64,000 nucleotides of DNA from Phyllobacterium calauticae (GCF_019991125.1 NZ_JAGENB010000010.1:54926-118925); one strand, 5' to 3'. Shown: positions 1-10,011, numbered from the stretch's first letter. A program made the numbers and translations. The notes: generated by a model from the letters alone, not told the origin.

Positions 1-1
1 G

Positions 2-166
2 TTCGTGGCTGCCGCGGGTGAGACGCTGATGTTCACGGTGTTCTGGGAATACTTTTATTACCGGCCCGCAATCGCCGTTATCCATGGCTGCGTCGCCTTG
101 CTCTATATCGCCTTCCGTATCGTGCTTTTGCTGCAGAAGCGCCAGCAGGCCATGCCGCAGCGGTAA
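2..166 (+). CDS. C-terminal fragment of an unidentified membrane protein
   Basis: The reading frame is open from the window edge to a TAA at 164-166, leaving 54 residues. The fragment is aromatic-rich at first (FWEYFYYRP) and continues into one hydrophobic segment of about 18 residues, followed by a basic tail (LQKRQQ). This looks like the last transmembrane helix and cytoplasmic end of a small inner-membrane protein. The 5' part lies outside the window and I do not recognise the family. There is no obvious terminator between it and ldtR. Confidence 0.6.
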   Translation, partial: FVAAAGETLMFTVFWEYFYYRPAIAVIHGCVALLYIAFRIVLLLQKRQQAMPQR

Positions 167-304
167 GTCTTCATTAAGCCTGAAATTGCATGCCTCGTGG
201 TAAGGTACTGTTAAGTCTGAGTTTTAATTCGAATTTTATGCGTATTCGATAGTGTTGCCTCAACGGTGAGAAAAATACACCGAAACAACAGTGAGGCAGG
301 TATT

Positions 305-820
305 ATGAACAACATACAGAGAAAGTCTGGCACGAGCCCGCATGCGACCGTGAATGATACAGCATTGCGGACTCTTTATCTTGAAGCACTTCAGTTGGTC
401 GAACGTCTGCATCGTCGTTTACTTGACGTTGTCAAAGATGAATTCGACCGCAACGGCCGCAGCGACATCAACGCCATCCAGGCATTGCTGCTTTTCAACA
501 TCGGCAATGCTGAACTGACCGCCGGTGAACTGCGCAGCCGCGGTTACTATCTCGGCTCGAACGTGTCCTACAATCTGAAGAAACTGGTCGAGCTCGGCTT
601 CATCTCCCACGAGCGTTCACGCACCGACCGCCGGTCGGTTCGCGTCAGCCTGACGGAGAAGGGCAATGAAGTGGCCGAACTGGTTGCAGGCCTTTACGAG
701 CGTCACGTGGCGTCGATCGAGCATGTCGGCGGTATCAAGGCGGAAGAATTCCAGTCGATGAACAAGGCGTTGCAGCGTCTCGACCGCTTCTGGAATGATA
801 CCATCGCCTACCGCATGTAA
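305..820 (+). CDS. ldtR: MarR-family transcriptional regulator LdtR
   Basis: A winged-helix MarR regulator of 171 residues. Residues about 55-120 form the helix-turn-helix and wing, including the DRRS segment (108-111) typical of the wing tip. The protein closely fits LdtR of the Rhizobiales, which controls the neighbouring L,D-transpeptidase gene and cell-wall or osmotic-stress tolerance. I chose ATG 305 because a GAGG ribosome site sits 8-10 bases upstream; a GTG at 266 in the same frame lacks one. The transpeptidase gene follows in the same direction after a hairpin terminator. A perfect 13-bp palindrome at 919-931 between them is a candidate operator. Assignment of the name rests on synteny plus family character. 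Confidence 0.85.
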   Translation: MNNIQRKSGTSPHATVNDTALRTLYLEALQLVERLHRRLLDVVKDEFDRNGRSDINAIQALLLFNIGNAELTAGELRSRGYYLGSNVSYNLKKLVELGFISHERSRTDRRSVRVSLTEKGNEVAELVAGLYERHVASIEHVGGIKAEEFQSMNKALQRLDRFWNDTIAYRM

Positions 821-842
821 TCCTCGAAACCACTGTCAAACA

Positions 843-878
843 AAAGCCCGGCTTCGCGTGACAGCGAAGGCGGGCTTT
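843..878 (+). terminator. Hairpin terminator after ldtR
   Basis: A long stem pairs aaagccc...gcttcgc with gcgaag...gggcttt around a short loop, starting 22 bases after the ldtR stop codon. The T-run is short (three), so termination may be partial. Confidence 0.6.
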
Positions 879-918
879 GCTGTGCAGGGCTGTGCCAACG
901 GGCCAAAAGTCATCAATC

Positions 919-931
919 CGCCATAATGGCG
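919..931. promoter_or_regulatory. Palindrome in ldtR-ldtP intergenic region, candidate operator
   Basis: The 13-mer CGCCATAATGGCG is a perfect inverted repeat about a central A. It is the only obvious dyad in the otherwise gene-free 326-base stretch 821-1146, apart from the terminator. MarR proteins bind short dyads, so it may be an LdtR site controlling ldtP. This is inference from position and symmetry only. Confidence 0.3.
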
Positions 932-1146
932 TGGAAAGGCGTTTTGAGTTATTCCATAATTCAGTGAAGCTTAAATAGCGGCCTCCGCACGGGCTGATCG
1001 GCGCTCGAACCATCACGATAACGCGATCAGTGCAAAAGTTGCTGTTTATTAAGGGTGTTCCTGATAATTTTGGAAACCATAATCCGTGTTCTGCGTTATG
1101 AGGCGACGGGTTGGTTACAGAACTTCCAATTGGGTTGGGCAATACT

Positions 1147-2424
1147 ATGAAGAAACTAGGATCATCAGCGCTTGATCGCCGCACATTCCTCACGGGCGTG
1201 GCAACAGCTGGTTTGGCTGCCATTGCATCGTCCGCCTGGGCGGAAGATGCCGCAATCAACGACATCCTTGCTTCTCCACGCCGCGGCAACTGGGACGACC
1301 AGTTCGACGCACGCTCCAGCGCCCATGCCAAGGTGGCCAGCTTCCAGCCGATTGCCAGCCCCGAGACGGTGTCCTTCATTCAGGCGGCCATCAACAGCTA
1401 CAACCAGATCGTTGCCGGTGGCGGCTGGCCGAACGTGCCGGTTACCACCAAACTGCAACTCGGCGTTGTCGATCCTTCCGTTTCCATCCTGCGCAAGCGC
1501 CTGATGGTATCGGGCGATCTGTCCGCGAGCGCCGGCATTTCCAATTCGTTCGACACCTATGTCGATGCGGCGGTGAAGCGTTTCCAGACCCGTCACGGCC
1601 TTCCCGCTGATGGTGTCATGGGCCAGTTCACCATTGCCGCCATGAACATTCCGGCCAATATCCGGCTCGGCCAGCTGCAGACCAATCTGGAGCGCGTGCG
1701 CACGCTCGCCGCTGCCAACCAGGGCGCCCGCTATGTCATGGTCAATATTCCGGCCGCGCAGATCGAAGCCGTCGAGGGCGGCCGCGTCGTGCAGCGCCAT
1801 ACGGCCATTGTCGGCAAGATCGACCGCCAGACTCCAATTCTCGACTCCAAGATCTCCGAAGTCATTCTCAACCCTTACTGGACGGCACCGAAGTCGATCA
1901 TCCAGAAGGACATTATCCCGCTGATGCGCAAGGATCCGACATACCTCACGCGCAACAAGATCCGCCTGTTCAACGAACAGCGCCAGGAAGTGCCGCCGGA
2001 AAGCGTCGACTGGAACACCGACGATGCGGTCAAGCTGATGTTCCGTCAGGACCCGGGCAAGATCAACGCCATGTCCTCGACCAAGATCAACTTCCCCAAT
2101 CCCTATGCGGTTTACATGCATGACACGCCGCAGCAGGGCAATTTCAACAAGCTGATGCGCTTCGATTCCTCCGGCTGCGTGCGCGTGCAGAACGTGCGCG
2201 ACCTGAATGTCTGGCTGCTGCGCAACACGCCGGGCTGGGACCGCCAGACCATGGATGCGACGATCAAATCCGGCGTCAACACGCCGATCGCCGTTGCCGA
2301 TCCGGTTCCCCTGCATTTCGTCTATGTCAGCGCCTGGTCGACCGGCGACGGCGTCGTCCAGCTGCGCGACGATATTTACGAGCGCGATGGCCAGCAGGCC
2401 CTGTCGATCGGCACCAACACCTGA
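1147..2424 (+). CDS. ldtP: Tat-exported L,D-transpeptidase (YkuD domain)
   Basis: Catalyses 3-3 cross-linking of peptidoglycan, or anchoring of proteins to it, in the periplasm. The 425-residue protein starts with a twin-arginine signal (DRRTFL at 10-15, hydrophobic stretch, cleavage near SSAWA at 28-32). A peptidoglycan-binding domain of type 1 lies around 110-170 (VKRFQTRHGLPADGVMG). A YkuD domain follows at about 195-350 with the catalytic signature H325...SSGCVR (C344 nucleophile, R346). ATG 1147 was chosen because it places the Tat motif near the N-terminus; an in-frame upstream start at 1111 only adds 12 non-signal residues. It lies downstream of ldtR, its probable regulator. Confidence 0.92.
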   Translation: MKKLGSSALDRRTFLTGVATAGLAAIASSAWAEDAAINDILASPRRGNWDDQFDARSSAHAKVASFQPIASPETVSFIQAAINSYNQIVAGGGWPNVPVTTKLQLGVVDPSVSILRKRLMVSGDLSASAGISNSFDTYVDAAVKRFQTRHGLPADGVMGQFTIAAMNIPANIRLGQLQTNLERVRTLAAANQGARYVMVNIPAAQIEAVEGGRVVQRHTAIVGKIDRQTPILDSKISEVILNPYWTAPKSIIQKDIIPLMRKDPTYLTRNKIRLFNEQRQEVPPESVDWNTDDAVKLMFRQDPGKINAMSSTKINFPNPYAVYMHDTPQQGNFNKLMRFDSSGCVRVQNVRDLNVWLLRNTPGWDRQTMDATIKSGVNTPIAVADPVPLHFVYVSAWSTGDGVVQLRDDIYERDGQQALSIGTNT

Positions 2425-2456
2425 TCGCTGCATCTGCTTGAATATGCTGATATTGC

Positions 2457-2482
2457 AAAGACCGCCTCCGGGCGGTCTTTTT
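2457..2482 (+). terminator. Rho-independent terminator after ldtP
   Basis: A perfect 10-bp stem (aaagaccgcc / ggcggtcttt) with a four-base loop, followed by further T residues, 33 bases after the ldtP stop. Confidence 0.85.
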
Positions 2483-2611
2483 GCATTTGAATGGTGGATG
2501 GCGGTTTCGGGCTAGTGCTTTTCGCCCACCGGCCATTGGCCTTGATCGTTTAAGTATGATAATGCGCCGGAAATACCTACTCACTTACCGGCAAATGAGG
2601 GTCCAGGCACC

Positions 2612-3922
2612 ATGTCGAATGCAAGCGCTTCCGTTGCAGATACATTTTTCAACGCATCACTCGAAGACATCGATCCGGAAATTTTTGGCTCCATCCGTAA
2701 GGAACTGGGCCGCCAGCGCCACGAGATCGAGCTGATCGCCTCGGAAAACATCGTTTCGCGTGCCGTGCTTGAGGCACAGGGCTCGATCATGACCAACAAA
2801 TATGCCGAGGGTTATCCGGGCAAGCGCTATTATGGCGGCTGCCAGTTTGTCGATATCGCGGAAGAACTGGCCATCGAGCGCGCCAAAAAACTGTTCAATT
2901 GCGAATATGCCAATGTGCAGCCGAATTCCGGCAGCCAGATGAACCAGGCCGTATTCCTGGCACTGCTGCAGCCGGGCGACACGTTCATGGGTCTTGACCT
3001 CAATTCCGGCGGGCACCTGACCCACGGTTCGCCCGTCAACATGTCCGGCAAGTGGTTCAATGTCGTTTCCTATGGCGTGCGCCAGGACGACAACCTGCTC
3101 GACATGGCCGAAATCGAACGCCTGGCGCATCAGCACAAGCCAAAGCTGATCATTGCCGGCGGCACGGCCTACTCGCGCGTCTGGGATTTCGAGCGTTTCC
3201 GCCAGATCGCCGATGCGGTCGGCGCCTATCTCATGGTCGACATGGCGCACATCGCCGGTCTCGTGGCTGCCGGTGTGCACCCGTCGCCGCTGCCACATGC
3301 GCATGTCACCACCACCACGACGCACAAATCCCTGCGCGGCCCGCGCGGCGGCATGATCCTGACCAACGACGCTGATATTGCCAAGAAGATCAATTCGGCT
3401 GTCTTCCCCGGCCTGCAGGGCGGACCGCTGATGCATGTCATCGCCGCCAAGGCCGTGGCTTTCGGCGAAGCGCTGAAGCCGGAATTCAAGACCTACGGCC
3501 AGAATGTCGTGAACAATGCCCGTACCCTGGCGGAATCGCTGAAGAAGAACGGCCTCAACATCGTTTCGGGTGGCACCGACAACCATCTGATGCTGGTGGA
3601 CCTGCGTCCCAAGAATGCCACCGGCAAGCGTGCGGAAGCCGCGCTTGGCCGCGCCAACATCACCTGCAACAAGAACGGCATCCCGTTCGACCCGGAAAAG
3701 CCGTTCGTCACCTCGGGCGTGCGCCTGGGCACCCCGGCCGGCACGACGCGCGGTTTCGGCGCGGCCGAATTCACCGAGATCGGCAATCTGATTTCGGAAG
3801 TGCTCGATGGCCTGAAGGTTGCCAATTCCGACGAGGGCAATGCAGCGGTTGAAAAGGCCGTGCAGACCAAGGTGGTCGAGCTGACTGGCCGCTTCCCGCT
3901 TTACCCCTATCTCGGACAGTAA
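2612..3922 (+). CDS. glyA: Serine hydroxymethyltransferase
   Basis: PLP enzyme converting serine and tetrahydrofolate to glycine and methylene-tetrahydrofolate in the cytosol. It is the main one-carbon source for purine, thymidylate and methionine synthesis. The full-length protein (436 residues) carries the PLP-lysine motif [15 protein letters not shown] with K239 as Schiff-base lysine. It also has the N-terminal substrate region ELIASEN (40-46) and [13 protein letters not shown]. It is followed by its own terminator, a dispersed palindromic repeat and then nrdR, an order typical of Brucella and relatives. Confidence 0.97.
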   Translation: MSNASASVADTFFNASLEDIDPEIFGSIRKELGRQRHEIELIASENIVSRAVLEAQGSIMTNKYAEGYPGKRYYGGCQFVDIAEELAIERAKKLFNCEYANVQPNSGSQMNQAVFLALLQPGDTFMGLDLNSGGHLTHGSPVNMSGKWFNVVSYGVRQDDNLLDMAEIERLAHQHKPKLIIAGGTAYSRVWDFERFRQIADAVGAYLMVDMAHIAGLVAAGVHPSPLPHAHVTTTTTHKSLRGPRGGMILTNDADIAKKINSAVFPGLQGGPLMHVIAAKAVAFGEALKPEFKTYGQNVVNNARTLAESLKKNGLNIVSGGTDNHLMLVDLRPKNATGKRAEAALGRANITCNKNGIPFDPEKPFVTSGVRLGTPAGTTRGFGAAEFTEIGNLISEVLDGLKVANSDEGNAAVEKAVQTKVVELTGRFPLYPYLGQ

Positions 3923-3940
3923 ATCCGGGAGAAATACTGG

Positions 3941-3970
3941 AAATGGCGGTGCTTGAGCGCCGCCATTTTT
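3941..3970 (+). terminator. Rho-independent terminator after glyA
   Basis: Stem aaatggcgg / ccgccattt with a ten-base loop and a following T-run, 19 bases after the glyA stop. Confidence 0.8.
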
Positions 3971-3991
3971 GTTTGCGGGTGCGGGCGGAAG

Positions 3992-4113
3992 TGCGTGGTT
4001 CGACACGCTCACCATGAGGGAGGTGAGTTGGCTTCAAGCTAATCGCAACGGTTGCAGGGTATGGCTCCTTGCAATCCTCCATCTCCCTCATGGTGAGCGT
4101 GTCGAACCACGCA
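3992..4113. repeat. Dispersed 122-bp palindromic element, copy A
   Basis: The outer 33 bases at 3991-4023 are matched, almost perfectly inverted, by 4081-4113. Both arms read outward from the same TGCGTGGTTCGACA...CACCATGAGGGA sequence. The interior of about 60 bases is homologous, in reverse orientation, to copy B at 15242-15364. The 333-base gap between glyA and nrdR holds only this element, the glyA terminator and the nrdR leader. Confidence 0.9.
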
Positions 4114-4255
4114 CAGCAGCTTTGCCACCAGCCGGTCAAGATTAGCCAGACCAACCATTTCTTTGACACATCGTTGCGGCCAGGGTGCTTTTATATCGTA
4201 CCGAAAGCCACTATCTTCCCTAACGATTTCAGAATCATCTCCGGAAAGCCAAACG

Positions 4256-4738
4256 ATGCGTTGTCCCTACTGCCAGTCTGAGGATACTCAGGTGAAAGAT
4301 TCCCGCCCCGCCGAAGATGGGGCGGTGATCCGCAGACGGCGCATCTGTACCGTGTGCGGCGGGCGCTTCACCACCTTCGAGCGCGTGCAGCTGCGCGATC
4401 TCAGCGTGATCAAGAAGAGCGGCCGCAAGGTGGCTTTCGACCGCGACAAGCTGATGCGTTCGGTGGAAGTGGCACTGCGCAAGCGGCAGGTCGATCCGGA
4501 ACGGGTGGAGCGCGCGGTGTCGGGCATTGTCCGCCAGCTCGAAAGCTCCGGCGAACCGGAGGTCAGCTCCGACGAAATCGGCCGGCTGGTCATGGATGCG
4601 CTGAAAGGCATCGACGACATCGCCTACATCCGCTTCGCCTCGGTCTACCGCAATTTCCGCGAGGCCAAGGATTTCCACAATGTGATCGACGAAATCACCG
4701 CTGGCGATGTTGCGTCCGATCCGGTCGAGGATGAGTGA
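4256..4738 (+). CDS. nrdR: Transcriptional repressor NrdR
   Basis: Zinc and ATP-cone repressor of ribonucleotide reductase genes. The 160-residue protein has an N-terminal zinc ribbon with cysteines at 3, 6, 31 and 34 (MRCPYC...[13 protein letters not shown]). An ATP-cone follows from about 49 to 139, which senses dATP/ATP. ATG 4256 begins exactly at the conserved MRCPYC; the longer in-frame start at 4163 would add unrelated sequence. The stop codon overlaps a possible GTG start of ribD, so nrdR and ribD are probably cotranscribed, as in many proteobacteria. Confidence 0.96.
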   Translation: MRCPYCQSEDTQVKDSRPAEDGAVIRRRRICTVCGGRFTTFERVQLRDLSVIKKSGRKVAFDRDKLMRSVEVALRKRQVDPERVERAVSGIVRQLESSGEPEVSSDEIGRLVMDALKGIDDIAYIRFASVYRNFREAKDFHNVIDEITAGDVASDPVEDE

Positions 4739-4743
4739 ACCGC

Positions 4744-5853
4744 ATGAACCCATCGGAGCAGAGTGCGCTTGACCGGCGCTACATGGCTGCGGCCATTCGT
4801 CTGTCGCGCAGCCATCAGGGGCTGACGGGAACAAACCCGTCCGTCGCCACGCTGATTGTCGACAAGGACGGTGTCATTGCCGGGCGCGGCGTGACCGCCA
4901 TCGGCGGGCGGCCGCATGCGGAAACACAAGCCCTGGCCGAGGCTGGCGACCGGGCGAGGGGCGCCACGGCCTATGTCACGCTCGAACCCTGCGCCCATCA
5001 CGGCAAGACGCCGCCCTGTGCCGATGCGCTTGTGACAGCGGGCGTCAGCCGCGTCGTTGCCGCCGCCAATGACCCGGATGACCGGGTGGCGGGCAGGGGC
5101 TATGCCATCCTGCGCAATGGCGGCATCGAGGTGGTGACCGGCGTTCTGGCGGCCGAAGCCGCCGATTATCTCGCCGGCTACCTGATTCGATCATCGAAAA
5201 AGCGCCCGGAAGTGACTCTGAAACTTGCACTTTCCGCCGATGGTTATATCGGCAGGCACGGGACGGGCCAGATTGCCATCACCGGCCCGGTCGCGCGGGC
5301 GCAGGTGCACCTGATGCGGGCTGAATCCGATGCCATTCTCGTGGGAATCGGCACGGCGCTGGCCGATGACCCCGTCTTGACCTGCCGCCTGCCGGGGCTG
5401 GAAAACCGCTCGCCGGTGCGCGTCGTGCTCGACAGCCGGCTGCGTCTGCCGCTGGACAGCAAGCTGGTGCAATCGGCGGGTAGCGTTCCCCTGTGGATTG
5501 CCGCCAGCGCCCAGGCCGATCCGGCCAAGCGCCAGGCGCTGGTCGCGGCGGGCTGCCGTATGCTCGCGACCGAAACCGACTGCGGCGCAACCGCGCTGCC
5601 GGAACTGCTCGACGATCTGGCGGCGCAGGGCATCGCCACGCTGATGGTGGAGGGCGGTGCCGCCGTCGCGTCTGCGCTTCTGCAGGACGATCTCGTTGAC
5701 CGCATTGCGCTTTTTGAAGGCCCGCTGGCAATCGGATCGAACGGCGGTCTTGCAGTACCGGAACTTTCTTCCCATATCGCTCGTGACTTCACGCTGTCGC
5801 GGGATGACCGCTTCGGTGACGATCACTATCGCGAATACGTAAGACCCATCTGA
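4744..5853 (+). CDS. ribD: Bifunctional riboflavin deaminase-reductase RibD
   Basis: Performs the second and third steps of riboflavin synthesis: deamination of the pyrimidine ring, then NADPH-dependent side-chain reduction. The N-terminal deaminase domain (about 10-150) contains the zinc and catalytic signature H58-A-E60 and PCAHHGKTPPC with C83 and C92. The reductase domain runs from about 155 to the end (369 residues). ATG 4744 gives a normal N-terminus; a GTG at 4735 overlapping the nrdR stop is an alternative adding three residues. It is the first rib gene of a ribD-ribE-ribH-nusB run. Confidence 0.95.
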   Translation: MNPSEQSALDRRYMAAAIRLSRSHQGLTGTNPSVATLIVDKDGVIAGRGVTAIGGRPHAETQALAEAGDRARGATAYVTLEPCAHHGKTPPCADALVTAGVSRVVAAANDPDDRVAGRGYAILRNGGIEVVTGVLAAEAADYLAGYLIRSSKKRPEVTLKLALSADGYIGRHGTGQIAITGPVARAQVHLMRAESDAILVGIGTALADDPVLTCRLPGLENRSPVRVVLDSRLRLPLDSKLVQSAGSVPLWIAASAQADPAKRQALVAAGCRMLATETDCGATALPELLDDLAAQGIATLMVEGGAAVASALLQDDLVDRIALFEGPLAIGSNGGLAVPELSSHIARDFTLSRDDRFGDDHYREYVRPI

Positions 5854-5863
5854 GGAACTATGC

Positions 5864-6478
5864 ATGTTTACGGGAATTGTAACGGATATCGGCAAGATAG
5901 GTCAGGTCAAGCCGCTCAATGAAGGCGTGCTTCTGCGCGTGGAGACCAATTACGATCCGCAGACGATCGAGATCGGCGCCTCCATCTCCTGTTCAGGCGT
6001 GTGCCTGACCGTCGTGACGCTGCCGGAAAAGGGTTCGAATGCCCGCTGGTTCGAGGTGGAAGCCTGGGAAGAGGCTCTGCGCCTGACCAGCATCGCCAAC
6101 TGGAAGAACGGCACGCGGATCAACCTGGAACGCTCGCTGAAGCTGGGCGACGAGATGGGCGGGCACCTTGTCTCCGGCCATATCGATGCCATGGCCGAGA
6201 TCGTCAAGCGCGAGGATGAGGGCGATGCCGTCCGCTTCACGCTGCGGGTGCCGGAAGAACTGGCGCGGTTCATCGCGCCGAAAGGCTCCGTGGCGCTCGA
6301 CGGCACGTCACTGACGGTCAATGCCGTCAATGGCAATGAATTCGACGTCTTGTTGATCCGCCATTCGCTCGAAGTCACCACCTGGGGCGACCGCAAGGCC
6401 GGTGACAAGGTGAATATCGAGATCGATCAGATGGCGAGATACGCTGCACGGCTTGCGGAATATCCGAAATCAGCCTAG
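5864..6478 (+). CDS. ribE: Riboflavin synthase alpha chain
   Basis: Dismutates two molecules of 6,7-dimethyl-8-ribityllumazine to riboflavin plus the pyrimidine precursor. The 204-residue sequence starts with the invariant MFTGIV and consists of two tandem lumazine-binding repeats (about 1-98 and 99-195). The second begins near GHLVSGHID. The gene lies 10 bases after ribD and 56 bases before ribH, so a single transcript is likely. It is called ribC or ribE depending on the genome. Confidence 0.95.
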   Translation: MFTGIVTDIGKIGQVKPLNEGVLLRVETNYDPQTIEIGASISCSGVCLTVVTLPEKGSNARWFEVEAWEEALRLTSIANWKNGTRINLERSLKLGDEMGGHLVSGHIDAMAEIVKREDEGDAVRFTLRVPEELARFIAPKGSVALDGTSLTVNAVNGNEFDVLLIRHSLEVTTWGDRKAGDKVNIEIDQMARYAARLAEYPKSA

Positions 6479-6534
6479 GACCACACGCAGAGGCGGAGCA
6501 TCTTCGCCACCCCCATTGAGTTCTGGAGTTTTCC

Positions 6535-6996
6535 ATGTCCAAAAAAAAGGCGCATGCGCCCCATCTGTTGATCGTGGAAGCGCGATTCTACGACGACCTG
6601 TCGGATGCCCTGCTGAACGGTGCCAAACTGGCGCTCGATGAAGGCAAGGCAACCTATGATGTCGTGACCGTTCCCGGCGCGCTTGAAGTGCCTGCCGCCA
6701 TTTCTTTTGCCCTCGATGCAGCGGAAGACGGCGGAACGGAGTATGATGGCTTCGTGGCGCTTGGTACGGTCATTCGCGGCGAAACCTATCATTTCGATAT
6801 CGTTGCCAATGAATCCTGCCGTGCTCTGATGGAGCTTGCGGTGGATGAAAGCATTGCCATCGGCAATGGCATTCTCACCGTCGAGAACGAAGAGCAGGCC
6901 TGGGCCCGTGCCCGCCGCGAGGACAAGGACAAGGGTGGCTTTGCAGCGCGCGCTGCCTTGACCATGATTGCCCTCAAGGAAAAACTCGGAGCCTGA
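6535..6996 (+). CDS. ribH: 6,7-dimethyl-8-ribityllumazine synthase
   Basis: Condenses the RibD product with dihydroxybutanone phosphate to give the lumazine substrate of riboflavin synthase. The 153-residue protein shows the substrate-binding ARFYDDLSD segment, VPGALEVP, and the catalytic region [14 protein letters not shown] with the general acid-base histidine H86. The N-terminus is short and lysine-rich (MSKKKAHAP). The nusB gene begins four bases after its stop. RibA/RibB for the entry steps are not in the window. Confidence 0.95.
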   Translation: MSKKKAHAPHLLIVEARFYDDLSDALLNGAKLALDEGKATYDVVTVPGALEVPAAISFALDAAEDGGTEYDGFVALGTVIRGETYHFDIVANESCRALMELAVDESIAIGNGILTVENEEQAWARARREDKDKGGFAARAALTMIALKEKLGA

Positions 6997-7000
6997 CCGG

Positions 7001-7507
7001 ATGCCTGCTTCCAAAGATGGGGAAAGTCCCGCTGTAAAGCCCGCCAACAAGCGCGGCGTTGCCCGCCTGGCGGCGGTGCAGGCACTGTACCAGATGGACG
7101 TTGCCGGAACCGGCGTGATCGAGGTGGTGGCGGAATATGAAGCGCACCGTCTCGGCAAGGAAGTCGACGGTACGCAGTATCTGGATGCCGATCCGCAATG
7201 GTTCCGTGCCATTGTCGCCGGTGTGGTTGCTGAGCAGACATCCCTCGACCCGATGATCCGCCAGGCCCTGACCGAAGACTGGCCGCTGTCACGGCTCGAT
7301 TCCACGCTGCGGGCGATCCTGCGCGCCGGTATCTGGGAACTGAAGAACCGTCCCGATGTGCCGACGGCGGTTATCGTTTCGGAATATATCGACATCGCCA
7401 AGGCCTTCTACACGGAAGACGAACCCAAGTTGGTGAATGCCGTGCTCGACCGTCTGGCCTTCGAATTGCGCGGTGAAAGCCGCGGCGCGAAGAACCCGCG
7501 CGGCTGA
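7001..7507 (+). CDS. nusB: Transcription antitermination factor NusB
   Basis: All-helical protein that with NusE/S10 binds boxA RNA and supports antitermination of rRNA operons. The 168-residue sequence has the family hallmarks [13 protein letters not shown] near the N-terminus and [14 protein letters not shown]...[16 protein letters not shown] in the C-terminal half. ATG 7001 follows the ribH stop by four bases, consistent with translational coupling. An in-frame ATG at 6968 inside ribH would be improbable. The short N-terminal extension is charged and probably disordered. Confidence 0.94.
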   Translation: MPASKDGESPAVKPANKRGVARLAAVQALYQMDVAGTGVIEVVAEYEAHRLGKEVDGTQYLDADPQWFRAIVAGVVAEQTSLDPMIRQALTEDWPLSRLDSTLRAILRAGIWELKNRPDVPTAVIVSEYIDIAKAFYTEDEPKLVNAVLDRLAFELRGESRGAKNPRG

Positions 7508-7548
7508 CGTCCCTTCATTGAAAATGGCGGACACCCGCCTTTGGCGTG

Positions 7549-7575
7549 GTGCGTGGTGCGCTTGTCGAACCACGC
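7549..7575. repeat. Collapsed copy of the 123-bp palindromic element (copy D)
   Basis: The outer arm GTGCGTGGT is followed within four bases by CTTGTCGAACCACGC, the opposite arm of the dispersed element, with the whole interior missing. It lies in the 279-base gap between nusB and hppA. The rest of that gap shows nothing beyond a weak ggcgg/ccgcc hairpin near 7525. Confidence 0.6.
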
Positions 7576-7786
7576 GCCAGCCAGAACACAATGCGCCAAA
7601 CCTGCTGAATCAGATCGGTCTATCCCAACCCTGAGCCGCCTCAGCGAAAGGCCTTGACCTTTTCGCATCCGCTTCGTTACTCCTAGTACATACGGTCGCG
7701 TTTCTGCCGGCCTGGCAGATTTTGCGTGCCGTACCGAACCTGACCTGGGGAGGGGTATTTTTCGGGTCAAAATCTGAGGGAGTGGC

Positions 7787-9943
7787 ATGACTATACTGTT
7801 TCTCGTCATCGCCTGCGGTCTGCTGTCTGTCGTTTACGCTTTCTGGGCTACCCAATCGGTGCTCGCAGCGGACCAGGGCAATGCGCGCATGCAAGAAATC
7901 GCCGGTGCAATTCGCGAAGGTGCACAGGCCTATCTCACACGTCAGTATACCACGATCGCCATGGTTGGCGTCGTTGTCTTTCTAGCAGTCTGGTACCTCT
8001 TGTCTTCCACCGCGGCAGTCGGCTTCATGATCGGTGCCGTCTTGTCGGGGCTTGCCGGTTTCATCGGCATGCATGTTTCCGTCCGTGCCAATGTGCGCAC
8101 GGCGCAGGCATCGTCCCGCAGTCTCGCCGCCGGTCTCGAGATCGCGTTCAAATCCGGCGCGATCACCGGCATGCTCGTGGCCGGTCTCGCCCTTTTGGGT
8201 GTCTCGGTCTATTATTATATCCTGACCGGCCCGATGGGCCATCTGCCTGCGGACCGTGTTGTCATTGACGCGCTTGTCTCCCTCGGGTTCGGTGCGTCGC
8301 TTATTTCCATCTTCGCCCGTCTTGGCGGTGGCATCTTCACCAAGGGTGCCGACGTCGGCGGCGATCTCGTCGGCAAGGTCGAAGCCGGAATTCCCGAAGA
8401 TGACCCGCGCAACCCGGCAACCATCGCCGACAATGTGGGCGACAATGTCGGCGACTGCGCCGGCATGGCCGCCGACCTTTTCGAAACCTATGCGGTGACC
8501 ATTGTTGCCACCATGGTTCTGGGTGCCATCTTCTTTGCCGCAACGCCCGTCCTGAGCACGGTCATGCTTTATCCCTTGGCGATCTGCGGCGCCTGCATCA
8601 TCACCTCGATTGCCGGGACGTTCTTCGTCAAGCTCGGTGCGAACAACTCGATCATGGGGGCGCTCTACAAGGGCCTCATCGTGACGGGTCTTCTGTCGAT
8701 TGCCGGTCTTGCCCTTGCCACGTCGATGACTGTCGGCTGGGGCGAGGTGGGTATTGTTGCGGGTAAATCGATCACCGGCATCAATCTCTTCTACTGTGGC
8801 CTGGTCGGGCTTGTGGTGACGGGGTTGATCGTGGTGATTACCGAGTACTACACCGGCACCGGCAAGCGCCCCGTCAATTCGATTGCCCAGGCATCGGTCA
8901 CCGGTCACGGCACCAACGTCATCCAGGGTCTGGCCGTGTCGCTTGAATCGACGGCGCTGCCCGCCCTGGTCATCGTCGGCGGCATCATCTCGACCTACCA
9001 GCTTGCCGGGCTGTTCGGCACCGGCATCGCCGTTACCGCCATGCTCGGCATTGCCGGCATGATCGTTGCGCTCGATGCCTTCGGTCCGGTGACGGACAAT
9101 GCCGGCGGTATCGCGGAAATGGCCGGGCTTGATCCGGACGTGCGCAAGTCCACCGACGCGCTGGATGCCGTTGGCAACACGACGAAAGCCGTGACCAAGG
9201 GCTATGCCATCGGTTCGGCCGGTTTGGGCGCGCTGGTGCTGTTTGCCGCCTATTCCAACGACCTGCAGTTCTTCATCAGCGAAGCGAACAAGGATGGTTC
9301 GACGGCCTTCTCCTATTTCAAGGGAATGGGCGCCGTATCGTTCGAACTGTCCAATCCCTACGTTGTCGCCGGTCTGATCTTCGGCGGTCTCATCCCCTAC
9401 CTCTTCGGCGGTATCGCGATGACGGCCGTTGGCCGGGCAGCAGGTTCCGTGGTGGAAGAGGTGCGCAGGCAGTTCCGTGAAAAGCCGGGCATCATGGCCG
9501 GTACGGAGCGTCCGGACTATGCGCGGGCGGTGGATATTCTCACCCGCGCCGCCATCAAGGAAATGGTCGTGCCGTCGCTGCTGCCGGTTCTGGCGCCGCT
9601 CGTCGTCTATTTCGGCGTTCTGCTGATTTCCGGTTCAAAAGCCTCGGCCTTCGCCGCGCTCGGTGCTTCGCTTCTCGGCGTGATCATCAACGGCATTTTC
9701 GTTGCCATTTCGATGACATCCGGCGGCGGTGCCTGGGACAATGCCAAAAAGTCCTTTGAAGACGGCTTTGTCGACAAGGATGGCGTTCGTCACATGAAGG
9801 GATCGGATGCCCACAAGGCTTCCGTGACCGGCGATACGGTTGGCGATCCCTACAAGGACACGGCTGGCCCTGCGGTCAATCCGGCGATCAAGATCACCAA
9901 CATCGTGGCCTTGCTGCTGCTGGCGGTGCTTGCGCACGGATAA
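7787..9943 (+). CDS. hppA: Membrane-bound proton-translocating pyrophosphatase
   Basis: Couples hydrolysis of pyrophosphate to proton export across the membrane. The 718-residue protein has about 16 transmembrane helices. The substrate-binding loop at about residues 185-225 ([13 protein letters not shown], then [18 protein letters not shown]) carries the aspartates that bind Mg-PPi. The signature [11 protein letters not shown] near 462-472 has Lys and Thr where potassium-dependent enzymes have Ala and Ala/Gly. This is known to mark the K+-independent class of H+-PPases. It appears monocistronic with its own terminator. Confidence 0.96.
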   Translation: MTILFLVIACGLLSVVYAFWATQSVLAADQGNARMQEIAGAIREGAQAYLTRQYTTIAMVGVVVFLAVWYLLSSTAAVGFMIGAVLSGLAGFIGMHVSVRANVRTAQASSRSLAAGLEIAFKSGAITGMLVAGLALLGVSVYYYILTGPMGHLPADRVVIDALVSLGFGASLISIFARLGGGIFTKGADVGGDLVGKVEAGIPEDDPRNPATIADNVGDNVGDCAGMAADLFETYAVTIVATMVLGAIFFAATPVLSTVMLYPLAICGACIITSIAGTFFVKLGANNSIMGALYKGLIVTGLLSIAGLALATSMTVGWGEVGIVAGKSITGINLFYCGLVGLVVTGLIVVITEYYTGTGKRPVNSIAQASVTGHGTNVIQGLAVSLESTALPALVIVGGIISTYQLAGLFGTGIAVTAMLGIAGMIVALDAFGPVTDNAGGIAEMAGLDPDVRKSTDALDAVGNTTKAVTKGYAIGSAGLGALVLFAAYSNDLQFFISEANKDGSTAFSYFKGMGAVSFELSNPYVVAGLIFGGLIPYLFGGIAMTAVGRAAGSVVEEVRRQFREKPGIMAGTERPDYARAVDILTRAAIKEMVVPSLLPVLAPLVVYFGVLLISGSKASAFAALGASLLGVIINGIFVAISMTSGGGAWDNAKKSFEDGFVDKDGVRHMKGSDAHKASVTGDTVGDPYKDTAGPAVNPAIKITNIVALLLLAVLAHG

Positions 9944-9961
9944 CCGCCCGTCACGTCAAAG

Positions 9962-9996
9962 AAAAACCCGCGAAATCCGGTTTCGCGGGTTTTTTG
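9962..9996. terminator. Bidirectional terminator between hppA and bamE
   Basis: Stem aaaacccgcgaaa / tttcgcgggtttt, flanked by A-run and T-run, lies between two convergent genes and can serve both strands. Confidence 0.85.
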
Positions 9997-10011
9997 TTTT
10001 CAGCGCAGGAA

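Noticed and set aside
1165..2433. 422-codon frame antisense to the L,D-transpeptidase
   Set aside because: Overlaps a gene with an intact Tat signal and YkuD active site.
2657..4015. 452-codon frame antisense to glyA
   Set aside because: glyA is certain and the antisense product has no recognisable domain; the frame also runs into the repeat element.
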